Source of the DNA: Anaerolineae bacterium
Lineage (GTDB): Bacteria > Chloroflexota > Anaerolineae > Aggregatilineales > Phototrophicaceae
DNA length: 6,874 nt
Direction of reading: 5' to 3'
Assembly (NCBI GenBank): GCA_014379235.1
Contig: JACMMD010000993.1
Location: 1-6,874 of the forward strand
Every line of letters starts with the position of its first letter. The first letter of the stretch is position 1. The notes under the pieces are model-generated. The model did not search any database. It had not been told where the DNA came from and worked only from the letters and a program-made list of their open reading frames with translations. Positions 1-5,365 of this stretch are shown piece by piece. A program made the position numbers and the translations under genes.

Positions 1-1059
1 CTGATGCAACTGCTTCGCCGCTAAATCCCATGTAAATTTTGCCGCTTGAGCGTAGCCGCGTTCGCGCAAGAGTTCGCGCAAATCAGGTTCAGTTGATATG
101 CGGCTCATCGCGGCGGTAATCTCCCGCACATCGAGCGGATCAACCAGCAGCGCGGCATCTCCGGTGAGTTCGGGCAGGCTGGATGTATTGCTGCAAATCA
201 CAGGCGTTCCGCAGCCCATCGCCTCGACCACCGGAAAGCCAAAACCCTCGTACAGTGTCGGGAACACCAGCGCCAGCGCTCCGGCATACAGCGCGCCTTT
301 GTCGGCCTCGTCCACAAAGCCTGTCAGATGCACACCCTCGACGCCCTCAACCCACGCAGGGTCATACAGCCAACCTTTACCGCCAGCCAGTACCAAGCCT
401 ATATCCTCGTTTGGATAAGCATTGCGCCAATAGGCATAAGCGCGCACGATGTTGGCGATGTTCTTGCGCGGCTGCAACGTGCCCACGAACAGCCAGTAGC
501 GCTCCGGCAAATTGTATTTGCGACGAACCGCTTCAATATCGCCAATCGGCGGAATATCGACACCGGGATAAACCACGCGGATTTTCTCCTGCGGCATCCC
601 ATAAAAGCGCGTGAGATCGTTAGCAGTAGCAGCGCTGTCGGCTAACACGATGTCGGCACGGCGGGCGCTGTAGCGCGTCGTCCAGTCGAGATACAGGCGA
701 TGGTGCTTCGGATGGGCATCGGGAAAATAGCGAAAGCCGAGATCATGCACAGTGACGACTGCGCGGCCCGGAAACGCCAGCGGCAGCGTATGCGCCGGAA
801 CGAAGGTCACGTCTGGGCGGTCTCGCCACAGCGCACCAGCGAAACCGAGATGCGTCCACAGTCGCGGGAAAGCGATCACGCGCTGCTGAACACGATCACT
901 GTGCGGAAACAGATCGGGCGCGGGTTCATCACGGAAGTACAGCGTGATTTCGTGCTGCGTGTTGCGCTGAATGAGGGCGCGAATCAATTCACGGGCGTAG
1001 CGTTCTGTCCCGGTTACGCGCTCAAGCGTGGTTCGGCTGGTGTCGATAGCGATTCGCAA
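1..1059 (-). CDS. GT4-family glycosyltransferase, C-terminal end cut by window edge
   Basis: Retaining GT-B glycosyltransferase of the GT4 (group 1) type, which would transfer a sugar from a nucleotide-sugar donor to a cell-surface glycan or glycolipid at the cytoplasmic face of the membrane. The frame is open for 353 codons. Visible: N-terminal Rossmann start MRIAIDTSR, the TGTERYARELI acceptor-side motif (residues 16-26), VTVHDLGFRYFP (103-114), the donor-domain FVGTLQPRKN (191-200, R198/K199 likely contact the donor phosphates), and the EX7E motif of YEGFGFPVVEAMGCGTP with E271 and E279, followed by SLPELTGDAALLVDP. Family members are about 370-380 residues, so only the last helix is probably missing. 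The start chosen is TTG, because it gives the standard N-terminus and there is no ATG nearby; its Shine-Dalgarno is poor. It starts 17 bases after the upstream membrane-protein gene stops, so the two are probably cotranscribed. Many relatives act on mannose in O-antigen-like glycans; the substrate cannot be read here. Confidence 0.9.
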   Translation of the reverse strand, partial: MRIAIDTSRTTLERVTGTERYARELIRALIQRNTQHEITLYFRDEPAPDLFPHSDRVQQRVIAFPRLWTHLGFAGALWRDRPDVTFVPAHTLPLAFPGRAVVTVHDLGFRYFPDAHPKHHRLYLDWTTRYSARRADIVLADSAATANDLTRFYGMPQEKIRVVYPGVDIPPIGDIEAVRRKYNLPERYWLFVGTLQPRKNIANIVRAYAYWRNAYPNEDIGLVLAGGKGWLYDPAWVEGVEGVHLTGFVDEADKGALYAGALALVFPTLYEGFGFPVVEAMGCGTPVICSNTSSLPELTGDAALLVDPLDVREITAAMSRISTEPDLRELLRERGYAQAAKFTWDLAAKQLHQ

Positions 1060-1076
1060 AGCAGTTGCCAGATTGC

Positions 1077-2387
1077 CTACGAGCGCCGACTGCGCCTCGA
1101 CGTATTCGGGCTGCTTTCGCCACGAATGTCGCGGCGGAAGACCAACGGCAGCAGCCAGAACAACAGCAGCAGCGCCAGCACAAACGGCCACAGCGGCGCG
1201 ATACTCGCCAGCGCCACACCGGGCAGCAGTCGCAGCGTGAAACTCAGCGCCGCGCTGCCCGCGACGATCAACATCAATCCCGGCAGCGCAAGGCGGCTGT
1301 CAGTTGGACGCGCCAGCACCGCCGTCAGCACAATCGCCAGCCCGCCCGCGATCAACAGCAGCGGCCAGCCATCGCCAAGCGTCAGCAGCGAGTTCGGCAA
1401 GGTGAGATAGACCACTACTGCCGCCACGAGTACCAGCAGCGCGGCGAAGAAAAACGCCCCACGCGACCATCGCCCCGACGCCAACCAATGTCCGAGCAGC
1501 GTTAGCACCACGATAGCAGCCAATGCGCCGACGACCAGTATCGAGTCCGGCGGAGTTTGCGCCAATGTCAGCGTGAAGGTCAGCCACGCGCCAGCCACGA
1601 TCAGCAGCAGCGCCGGAATCACCGAGTTCATCTGGCCGCGATTGAGGGTCGTCAGCGGCGGGCGCGGAAAACGATAGCCGTGTGGTAGATCAAGCGCGAC
1701 AGGGCGCGGTGCGCGCTCTCGTTCGCCTGTCTTTCCGTCGTAGGGCGCGAGGTCAGGTGAGGGGCCGTAGATAGCATAATCAGCGTCGAAGTCGTACTCG
1801 TCCAGCATGGCCACAGATGCCAGCGCCGCGTCCAAATCCACTTCGTCCGAGCTGACCGGAGTCGCGTTCGACTCGGCGGCCTCTGAGCGAGAGCTGATTG
1901 CGGCGGGGTGAGCCGGAATCGTGTCGATATGGGCTTCAGGATCAACGATCACGCTGGCATCATCGGCTTCGATGACCGCTTGTCGTCGGGCGGGCGCGAA
2001 ACGCATGTCGTCAAAGCTAAAATCTGTCGCTGGAATGCCGCCTTCTAGCGGCGACGGAACCAGCGTTTCAAAGTTGTCCGCCTCGACTTCGGCCAGTTCG
2101 CGGTCAGCGTAAACATCCGCGTCGTCGCTTTCGACATCCAGCAAATCCCCGTTCGAGGCGTCTAACGAATCTTCAAGCGCTTCGGCTTCGAGCAGATCAG
2201 CATCCATTGTGTCCGATTCGTCGGACATCGCCTGTTCAAGATCGCTGTCGGACAAAGCGAAATCGTCGGCGTTCGCGCTGTCGATGGCATCCGTTTCAAC
2301 CACGTCGCTGTCGGTGGGTTGATCGTTACCGTCGTCGCTATCGAATGGGAAATCGGTTTCAGAGTCGAGTTTATTTTCGTCGTTCAT
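1077..2387 (-). CDS. Six-TM membrane protein with long acidic disordered N-terminus
   Basis: 436 residues if started at MNDENKLDSE. I do not recognise a named family. Residues 1-100 contain 38 Asp/Glu and only two Lys/Arg, with few aromatics, so this part is probably disordered; the acidic character weakens to about residue 200. A Pro/Arg-rich linker follows (about 205-250), then six hydrophobic segments at roughly 256-275, 282-301, 310-330, 340-359, 367-386 and 394-417, and a basic tail ending RRSRRS. The positive-inside rule puts both ends in the cytoplasm. GWPLLLIAGG and LWPFVLALLLL resemble the short paired helices of LiaF-TM/DUF5668-like proteins, a weak similarity. A start 33 codons upstream (2486) is open but would run through the divergent tRNA promoter, and the residues between look non-coding, so 2387 is preferred. 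No good Shine-Dalgarno is seen. The glycosyltransferase gene directly downstream suggests a cell-envelope role, but that is inference. Confidence 0.75.
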   Translation of the reverse strand: MNDENKLDSETDFPFDSDDGNDQPTDSDVVETDAIDSANADDFALSDSDLEQAMSDESDTMDADLLEAEALEDSLDASNGDLLDVESDDADVYADRELAEVEADNFETLVPSPLEGGIPATDFSFDDMRFAPARRQAVIEADDASVIVDPEAHIDTIPAHPAAISSRSEAAESNATPVSSDEVDLDAALASVAMLDEYDFDADYAIYGPSPDLAPYDGKTGERERAPRPVALDLPHGYRFPRPPLTTLNRGQMNSVIPALLLIVAGAWLTFTLTLAQTPPDSILVVGALAAIVVLTLLGHWLASGRWSRGAFFFAALLVLVAAVVVYLTLPNSLLTLGDGWPLLLIAGGLAIVLTAVLARPTDSRLALPGLMLIVAGSAALSFTLRLLPGVALASIAPLWPFVLALLLLFWLLPLVFRRDIRGESSPNTSRRSRRS

Positions 2388-2394
2388 AGCCCGT

Positions 2395-2423
2395 ATTGTG
2401 GCGGTTTTTGCGCCAGCGCGCAA
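2395..2423 (-). promoter_or_regulatory. Possible promoter of the membrane-protein/glycosyltransferase operon
   Basis: Reading the minus strand, TTGCGC (2418-2423) and CACAAT (2395-2400) are 17 bases apart. Initiation about seven bases further would fall at or next to the ATG at 2387, which would give an almost leaderless mRNA and fit the missing Shine-Dalgarno. Both boxes are only partial matches to the sigma-70 consensus. Confidence 0.3.
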
Positions 2424-2431
2424 CCCCGCCA
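2399..2431. repeat. Imperfect inverted repeat in divergent promoter region
   Basis: Outer arms TGGCGG/CCGCCA (2399-2404 and 2426-2431) and inner arms TTGCGC/GCGCAA (2408-2413 and 2418-2423) are nested around a CAGC centre, giving 12 pairs with a small TTT/CC internal mismatch. It covers the candidate -35 box of the minus-strand operon and lies just upstream of the tRNA-Cys promoter. It may be an operator, or simply a GC-rich palindrome. Confidence 0.5.
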
Positions 2432-2447
2432 CCCGATGAATGCAGCC

Positions 2448-2476
2448 TTGTTGGAAGCGTTGGTGGCTGATATAAT
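2448..2476 (+). promoter_or_regulatory. tRNA-Cys promoter
   Basis: TTGTTG (2448-2453), a 17-base spacer and a perfect TATAAT (2471-2476). Initiation near 2483 would leave a leader of about 14 bases before the mature tRNA 5' end. This is the strongest sigma-70-like promoter in the window, as expected for a stable RNA gene. Confidence 0.8.
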
Positions 2477-2496
2477 CCCCACTCACCAGCTAAAAT

Positions 2497-2567
2497 GGCG
2501 ACGTAGCCAAGTGGCAAGGCAGAGCTCTGCAAAAGCTCCATCACCGGTTCAAATCCGGTCGTCGCCT
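2497..2567 (+). tRNA. tRNA-Cys (anticodon GCA)
   Basis: A complete cloverleaf can be folded by eye. The acceptor stem is GGCGACG/CGTCGCC (2497-2503 with 2560-2566, seven Watson-Crick pairs). The D stem is GCC/GGC (2506-2508, 2518-2520). The anticodon stem is GAGCT/AGCTC with loop CTGCAAA, placing GCA at 2529-2531. The T arm is ACCGG-TTCAAAT-CCGGT (2543-2559). The discriminator at 2567 is T, and U73 is the main cysteinyl-tRNA synthetase identity base, which supports the assignment. The 3' CCA is not encoded (the next bases are CAC), so it must be added by a CCA-adding enzyme. The gene is a single-tRNA unit with its own promoter and terminator. Confidence 0.97.
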
Positions 2568-2580
2568 CACAATAACATTA

Positions 2581-2620
2581 AAACGAGCGCACAGATTATC
2601 TGGCGCTCGTTTCTTTTTTC
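2581..2620 (+). terminator. Intrinsic terminator of tRNA-Cys
   Basis: Arms AAACGAGCGC (2581-2590) and GCGCTCGTTT (2603-2612) pair perfectly. They are extended inside by CAGA/TCTG around a TTA loop with one bulged A. The T-rich run TTTCTTTTTTC follows directly. It lies 14 bases after the tRNA end. Confidence 0.92.
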
Positions 2621-2744
2621 ACGTAAGCTCAATGCAGTGTTAAAGTTAAAAGGTTGAGGATTAAAGCGAAGTCGTCGCAAGTTTAACCAGTTCTTACCAA
2701 TCGCCGTCTATGGTAGAACCAAACAGGATGAATGATGGGGGGTC

Positions 2745-2990
2745 ATGATGAATGCACAAGTAGATCAACGACAAAACGCTTACGTGCTGCCCGCTCTGGT
2801 AAAAATGACCGCGCAGCCGCGCATCATCGACGTTGCGCCCGTGATTAGCCTTGATGACATTCCGCTGCCGCCTCTGCCCAACTATACGCTGTCAACGGTA
2901 TGCCCATCGTGCGCGGCATCAATGACCCGGCGCGCCTGTAAAGTCGTGTGTGGTCGCTGCGGCTTTGTGTGGGATTGCAGCGAGTTATAA
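2745..2990 (+). CDS. Small zinc-ribbon protein
   Basis: 81 residues (80 if the second of two tandem ATG codons, at 2748, is used). The first half is Pro-rich and low in complexity, including IPLPPLPNY (39-47). The second half carries six cysteines: C53-P-S-C56, C65, C69-G-R-C72 and C78 in the ending DCSEL. Two CxxC knuckles 12 residues apart fit a zinc ribbon, and the CKVVC-x2-CGF-x3-DCSEL pattern resembles widespread small zinc-ribbon proteins of unknown role. It could bind nucleic acid or a protein partner; there is no enzyme motif. A run of six G (2737-2742) could serve as Shine-Dalgarno, and its spacing suits the second ATG better. The tRNA terminator isolates it upstream; a TATGGT at 2709-2714 is the only promoter hint. 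The next gene starts 29 bases downstream on the same strand. Confidence 0.8.
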   Translation: MMNAQVDQRQNAYVLPALVKMTAQPRIIDVAPVISLDDIPLPPLPNYTLSTVCPSCAASMTRRACKVVCGRCGFVWDCSEL

Positions 2991-2991
2991 T
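2964..2991 (+). promoter_or_regulatory. Candidate internal promoter for the 157-residue protein gene
   Basis: A perfect TATAAT (2986-2991) overlaps the TAA stop of the zinc-ribbon gene. TTTGTG (2964-2969) stands 16 bases upstream as a partial -35 box inside that gene. Initiation would fall near 2998, within the left arm of the palindrome that follows. Confidence 0.5.
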
Positions 2992-2993
2992 AT

Positions 2994-3013
2994 CCTTTCA
3001 TCAATATGAAAGG
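2994..3013 (+). repeat. Perfect 8-bp palindrome over a ribosome binding site
   Basis: CCTTTCAT-CAAT-ATGAAAGG, perfect arms with a four-base centre. It begins two bases after the TATAAT box. Its right arm contains most of the AAAGGG Shine-Dalgarno of the next gene (3009-3014), so it could act as a DNA operator or as an RNA hairpin that hides that site. Confidence 0.7.
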
Positions 3014-3019
3014 GCTGAA

Positions 3020-3493
3020 ATGACTATCGCTCATGATGAGGAATGGATTCAGATAGCGACACTAAACCAGCATAACCAGATTTACTTTACCCCTGAATTT
3101 ATTGACCTCATGGGCGAACTTGGCTGGTCAGCAAAAGCGCTCGTAGGACATCTGCTTGGGCTGTGGTATGACCCCTTCGAACATATGCTCGATTACGGCT
3201 CTGGCGAAGCAAAATATTCCCAAGATCAGCCGGGCGAATTTGATCGCAACGATCTAACCGAACCGCAAGATGTAGTCGAATATTGGGCCGTTCATCGGAG
3301 CAAAAACCCTAATGCCTACGAACCGACACATTTATCAGGTGCAGGCTTGGGCCTGAGTGTTGATTGGTATCGAGACGTACTGCGCGCTAAACTGGTGTCG
3401 TTGCGCTTGCCGAAGCGCCTTTTAGTTGATTTCCGCGATAGTTTTCTAGCTGCGGTTACGGCCTTCGATAAGCTGCAAAACTCATCGCAGTAA
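3020..3493 (+). CDS. Hypothetical protein, 157 residues
   Basis: I do not recognise a family. The start at MTIAHDEEW is chosen because AAAGGG (3009-3014) lies five bases upstream; a longer open frame from 2948 would overlap the zinc-ribbon gene and carry no such site. The protein is soluble-looking, with no signal peptide or membrane segment, and rich in Trp, Tyr, Asp and Glu. Visible blocks are an amphipathic N-terminal part (FTPEFIDLMGELGWSAKALVGHLL), a central acidic, aromatic stretch (WYDPFEHMLDYGSGEAKYS, about residues 49-67), and a C-terminal basic helical region (about 118-145) that includes VLRAKLVSLRLPKRLLVDFR. It contains no cysteine. It follows the zinc-ribbon gene by 29 bases and may be cotranscribed with it, transcribed from its own TATAAT box, or both. 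Codon use matches the neighbours, so it reads as a genuine gene. Confidence 0.75.
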   Translation: MTIAHDEEWIQIATLNQHNQIYFTPEFIDLMGELGWSAKALVGHLLGLWYDPFEHMLDYGSGEAKYSQDQPGEFDRNDLTEPQDVVEYWAVHRSKNPNAYEPTHLSGAGLGLSVDWYRDVLRAKLVSLRLPKRLLVDFRDSFLAAVTAFDKLQNSSQ

Positions 3494-3531
3494 CATCTCA
3501 GAGTGTGCTTGCAAATTGCTGTTGGTGCGCC

Positions 3532-3653
3532 GCCAACGGTTTTGAACCGTTGGCTACCTAGCGGAGAAACGCGCTAAAGGCGTTCAAAACAACCACTTTA
3601 GCTGGTTTGCTTGATTGCAGCTAGGGGTTTTGAACCCCTAGCGATGGAAACGC
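3532..3653. repeat. Cluster of three REP-like hairpins
   Basis: Hairpin A (3532-3554): GCCAACGGTT-TTG-AACCGTTGGC, ten perfect pairs. Hairpin B (3573-3602): GCTAAAG/CTTTAGC plus inner GTT/AAC, with two mismatches. Hairpin C (3620-3642): GCTAGGGGTT-TTG-AACCCCTAGC, ten perfect pairs. A and C share the GGTT-TTG-AACC top, and both are followed by the near-identical tail CTAGCG-GA/ATG-GAAACGC (3558-3572 and 3638-3653), so the unit is a hairpin plus tail repeated in the same direction. B carries a related core in the opposite direction (GTTCAAAAC). It lies between the converging ends of two genes; no T tract follows any of them. Probably a dispersed extragenic palindromic repeat family; a bidirectional mRNA-stabilising role is possible. 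Confidence 0.8.
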
Positions 3654-3672
3654 TCGATCCAATAACGCGCTG

Positions 3673-4125
3673 TTAGTTCTGGCTGCCGAGGCGTTTACGG
3701 GCTTCGTTCTGCACCATCGACACGATGCCCATCAAACCCTGCCCCTTGCCCATGCTGATTTCTTTGCCGAAGATGTCGAACACCACTCCGGTGTGCAGCG
3801 CGGCCACTTCTTCGAGCGGAGCGCCAGAGCAGCTTTCATCGAGAATCACCTCCATAGCCATCGCGGACAGCCCCTGCGGGTTCAAGACATCGAAGTAATA
3901 TTTCAGCGTACCGTCGGGCTGTTCTAGCGCCCACACGAACGCCTCAGACTCGCAGGCAGGAGCGCGATGTTCTTCTTCATACGGCTTGACCGCCACCCCA
4001 GCCGGCACTTTCACATCAGAAAAACGCTCTGCGAATTCGATGAGATATTCGGCGCGTTCGCGGCGGTCTGTGATGTGCTTGAAATCGGCGACGGTTTCGA
4101 CCAGTTTCTCAGGCAAATTTGACAT
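3673..4125 (-). CDS. sufE: SufE-family sulfur-transfer protein
   Basis: 150 residues, close to the usual 140-150 for SufE. SufE accepts persulfide sulfur on a conserved cysteine and passes it to the SufBCD Fe-S scaffold, usually after stimulating the cysteine desulfurase SufS. Family landmarks: the N-terminal helix with RAEYLIEFAERF (24-35), the catalytic loop PACESEAFVW with C58 in place of the typical GCQSQVW, the central hydrophobic helix GLSAMAMEVILDESCSGAPLEEV, and the C-terminal KGQGLMGIVSMV block, which matches the S.R.GL.SMV ending of the family. A second cysteine lies in the DESCSG segment. The gene follows the sulfurtransferase gene on the same strand after 93 bases that hold a palindrome. 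Its Shine-Dalgarno is weak (GAGAAC about ten bases upstream), so it may rely on the upstream gene's transcript. No SufS or SufBCD gene is present here. Confidence 0.88.
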   Translation of the reverse strand: MSNLPEKLVETVADFKHITDRRERAEYLIEFAERFSDVKVPAGVAVKPYEEEHRAPACESEAFVWALEQPDGTLKYYFDVLNPQGLSAMAMEVILDESCSGAPLEEVAALHTGVVFDIFGKEISMGKGQGLMGIVSMVQNEARKRLGSQN

Positions 4126-4161
4126 TGAACTGTTCTCGGTTCGGGGTAATTAGATTGACAA

Positions 4162-4188
4162 TAGGGGCGACACATGTGTCCGCCCCTA
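4162..4188. repeat. Palindrome between sulfurtransferase and sufE genes
   Basis: TAGGGGC-GACACA (4162-4174) pairs with TGTGTC-(C)-GCCCCTA (4175-4188): 13 complementary bases with one unpaired C and no separate loop. There is no clear T tract on either side, so it is a poor intrinsic terminator. Its style, a TAGGGGC...GCCCCTA rod, suggests a copy of a dispersed palindromic repeat. In the transcript it could dampen or stabilise expression between the two genes. Confidence 0.7.
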
Positions 4189-4218
4189 CATCTATAGACG
4201 ATTCAATGAGCGGTTATT

Positions 4219-5082
4219 TTACCGTTCAATCGGCACGTTGACGAGGTTGCCGTATTCCGTCCAACTGCCGTCGTAGTTGCGTACATTCGGATAGCCCAGA
4301 AGCTGCGTCAGCACGAACCACGTATGGCTGCTGCGCTCACCGATGCGGCAGTAGGCGATGATGTCCTTATCCGAACTGAGGCCCTGTTCCTGTTCGTAGA
4401 TGGCTTTGAGTTCGTCTGAACTCTTGAACGTTCCATTGTCAGGATTAGCTGCCCGCGCCCACGGGACATTCTTCGCGCCGGGGATGTGGCCGCCGCGCAG
4501 CGCACCTTCCTGCGGATAGTTAGGCATGTGCAGCAGTTCGCCGCTGTATTCGCCGGGGCTGCGAACGTCCACCATCGGCTTGCCAGCATTGCTGTGTTCG
4601 ATGACCTCATCGCGGAACGCGCGGATTTCGCTGTCGTTGCGTTCCTGTGCGCGGTATTGCGTCGGCGGATAGGTCGGCACTTCTTTCGAAAGTTCGCGCC
4701 CTTCCTGCTCCCACTTGAGCCGCCCGCCGTCCATGACTTTGGCGTTCTTGTGCCCGAACAGTTGGAACACCCAGAAGGCATACGTCGCCCACCAGTTATT
4801 TTTGTCGCCATACAGCACGACGGTTGTATCCGGCCCGATACCATTGCGCGACATCAGCGCTTCAAAGCCGTCTTTGTCCAGATAGTCGCGCCGTACCTGA
4901 TGGTTGAGGTCGTGCGTCCAGTCGACCTGCACCGCGCCGGGAATATGGCCGGATGGGTACAGCAGAGGGTCTTCATTGGTTTCAACGATACGAATATTAG
5001 AGTCGCTCAAATGCTCGGCTACCCAATCGGTAGACACCAGCACATCCGGGTTCGCATAACCACGCTCAGAAATTTCGGCCAT
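4219..5082 (-). CDS. Thiosulfate/3-mercaptopyruvate sulfurtransferase (tandem rhodanese)
   Basis: 287 residues, the normal size of two-domain rhodaneses, which move sulfane sulfur from thiosulfate or 3-mercaptopyruvate to a thiophilic acceptor through a cysteine persulfide. Domain 1 (about 14-135) is the inactive one: at the catalytic position it has YGDKNN, with Asp93 instead of Cys. Domain 2 (about 155-285) has HIPGAKNVPW (199-208) and the active loop C245-RIGERSSHTWF, then NYDGSWTEYGNLV. The CRIGER loop is that of mycobacterial CysA2/SseA-type enzymes and is usually taken to favour thiosulfate; a preference for mercaptopyruvate cannot be excluded. The start at MAEISERGYA is set by AGGAG (5090-5094) seven bases upstream; an ATG eight codons earlier has no such site. 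It is the first gene of a probable two-gene unit with sufE and has a leader of up to about 250 bases containing a terminator-like hairpin. Confidence 0.93.
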   Translation of the reverse strand: MAEISERGYANPDVLVSTDWVAEHLSDSNIRIVETNEDPLLYPSGHIPGAVQVDWTHDLNHQVRRDYLDKDGFEALMSRNGIGPDTTVVLYGDKNNWWATYAFWVFQLFGHKNAKVMDGGRLKWEQEGRELSKEVPTYPPTQYRAQERNDSEIRAFRDEVIEHSNAGKPMVDVRSPGEYSGELLHMPNYPQEGALRGGHIPGAKNVPWARAANPDNGTFKSSDELKAIYEQEQGLSSDKDIIAYCRIGERSSHTWFVLTQLLGYPNVRNYDGSWTEYGNLVNVPIER

Positions 5083-5181
5083 TGTTCTGCTCCTGTTTAA
5101 TGACAAATGCGATGCACATAAACGGAAAAGACTAAAGCGCTCTTATCAGTTTGGGTGAGTTATCCTTTCTCACTGTACTGC

Positions 5182-5218
5182 AACAAACAAAAAAGAGCCA
5201 ACCGGAAGGCTGACTCTT
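5182..5218 (-). terminator. Intrinsic terminator or attenuator upstream of the sulfurtransferase gene
   Basis: On the minus strand, AAGAGTCAGCC (5218-5208), loop TTCC and GGTTGGCTCTT (5203-5193) form 11 pairs including two G-T wobbles. A T-rich stretch TTTTGTTTGTTG follows. On the plus strand the same hairpin has no T tract, so the signal is directional. It points toward the sulfurtransferase start about 100 bases further on, so it either ends a small RNA or controls readthrough into that gene. Confidence 0.75.
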
Positions 5219-5330
5219 GAGTTTGCGTACTGATGACCAACAGGCGTTAACTCAGAATCCGATGTCCCGGTGGGTATCGGTTGTGCGACAGAACCACAGC
5301 ATACAGACATAAATGTTTGAGGTGGAAACT
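5182..5330 (-). ncRNA. Structured leader or small RNA of unrecognised class
   Basis: Three structures can be folded on the minus strand. A hairpin CCGAT-a-CCC-acc-GGG-ac-ATCGG occupies 5280-5259. Next is a long-range helix of GATTCTGAGTT (5259-5249) with AACTC(A)AGAGTC (5223-5212), 11 pairs with one wobble and one bulged A. Last is the terminator hairpin at 5218-5193. The second and third compete, because bases 5212-5218 take part in both. The 5' boundary is set only by a weak candidate promoter. I compared it by eye with SAM-I, TPP, cobalamin, FMN, T-box and SRP RNA signatures and found no match. Confidence 0.45.
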
Positions 5331-5336
5331 GAATTA

Positions 5337-5365
5337 TTCATAGTGCAAACTTAACACGATTTGAA
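5337..5365 (-). promoter_or_regulatory. Candidate promoter of the sulfurtransferase leader
   Basis: On the minus strand TTCAAA (5365-5360), a 17-base spacer and TATGAA (5342-5337), each a four-of-six match to the sigma-70 boxes. Initiation near 5330 would give a leader of about 250 bases containing the hairpins described above. A weaker alternative, TTGTTG...GATAAC near 5186-5159, would start transcription after the terminator. Confidence 0.35.

Noticed and set aside
700..1410. Long plus-strand open frame
   Set aside because: It is antisense to the glycosyltransferase and the membrane-protein gene, both of which have convincing protein features; its own translation is low in complexity with no motif.
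2388..2486. Extended start of the membrane protein
   Set aside because: The extension crosses the divergent TATAAT promoter of tRNA-Cys, has no ribosome binding site, and differs in composition from the acidic tail that begins at 2387.
2319..2657. Plus-strand open frame over the tRNA
   Set aside because: It runs through the tRNA-Cys gene, its promoter and its terminator, and is antisense to the membrane-protein start.
2948..3019. Longer start of the 157-residue protein
   Set aside because: It overlaps the zinc-ribbon coding frame and has no Shine-Dalgarno, while the start at 3020 has AAAGGG at good spacing.
3532..3653. CRISPR array
   Set aside because: Only two direct units with unequal stems, hairpin centres and no uniform spacers; no cas gene nearby.
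4486..5100. 204-codon plus-strand open frame
   Set aside because: It lies fully opposite the sulfurtransferase gene, whose frame has all rhodanese motifs; the plus-strand product has none.
5193..5218. SRP RNA apical domain, suggested by CCGGAAGG on the plus strand
   Set aside because: The GGAA loop is there, but the asymmetric CAGG/AGCA internal loop of SRP RNA is absent, the stem is fully paired, and the T tract shows that transcription is from the other strand.
5182..5330. SAM-I riboswitch or T-box before the sulfur gene
   Set aside because: The conserved SAM-I core and the T-box GGTGG/ACCGCG antiterminator bulge are not found on the minus strand, so a known class was not claimed.
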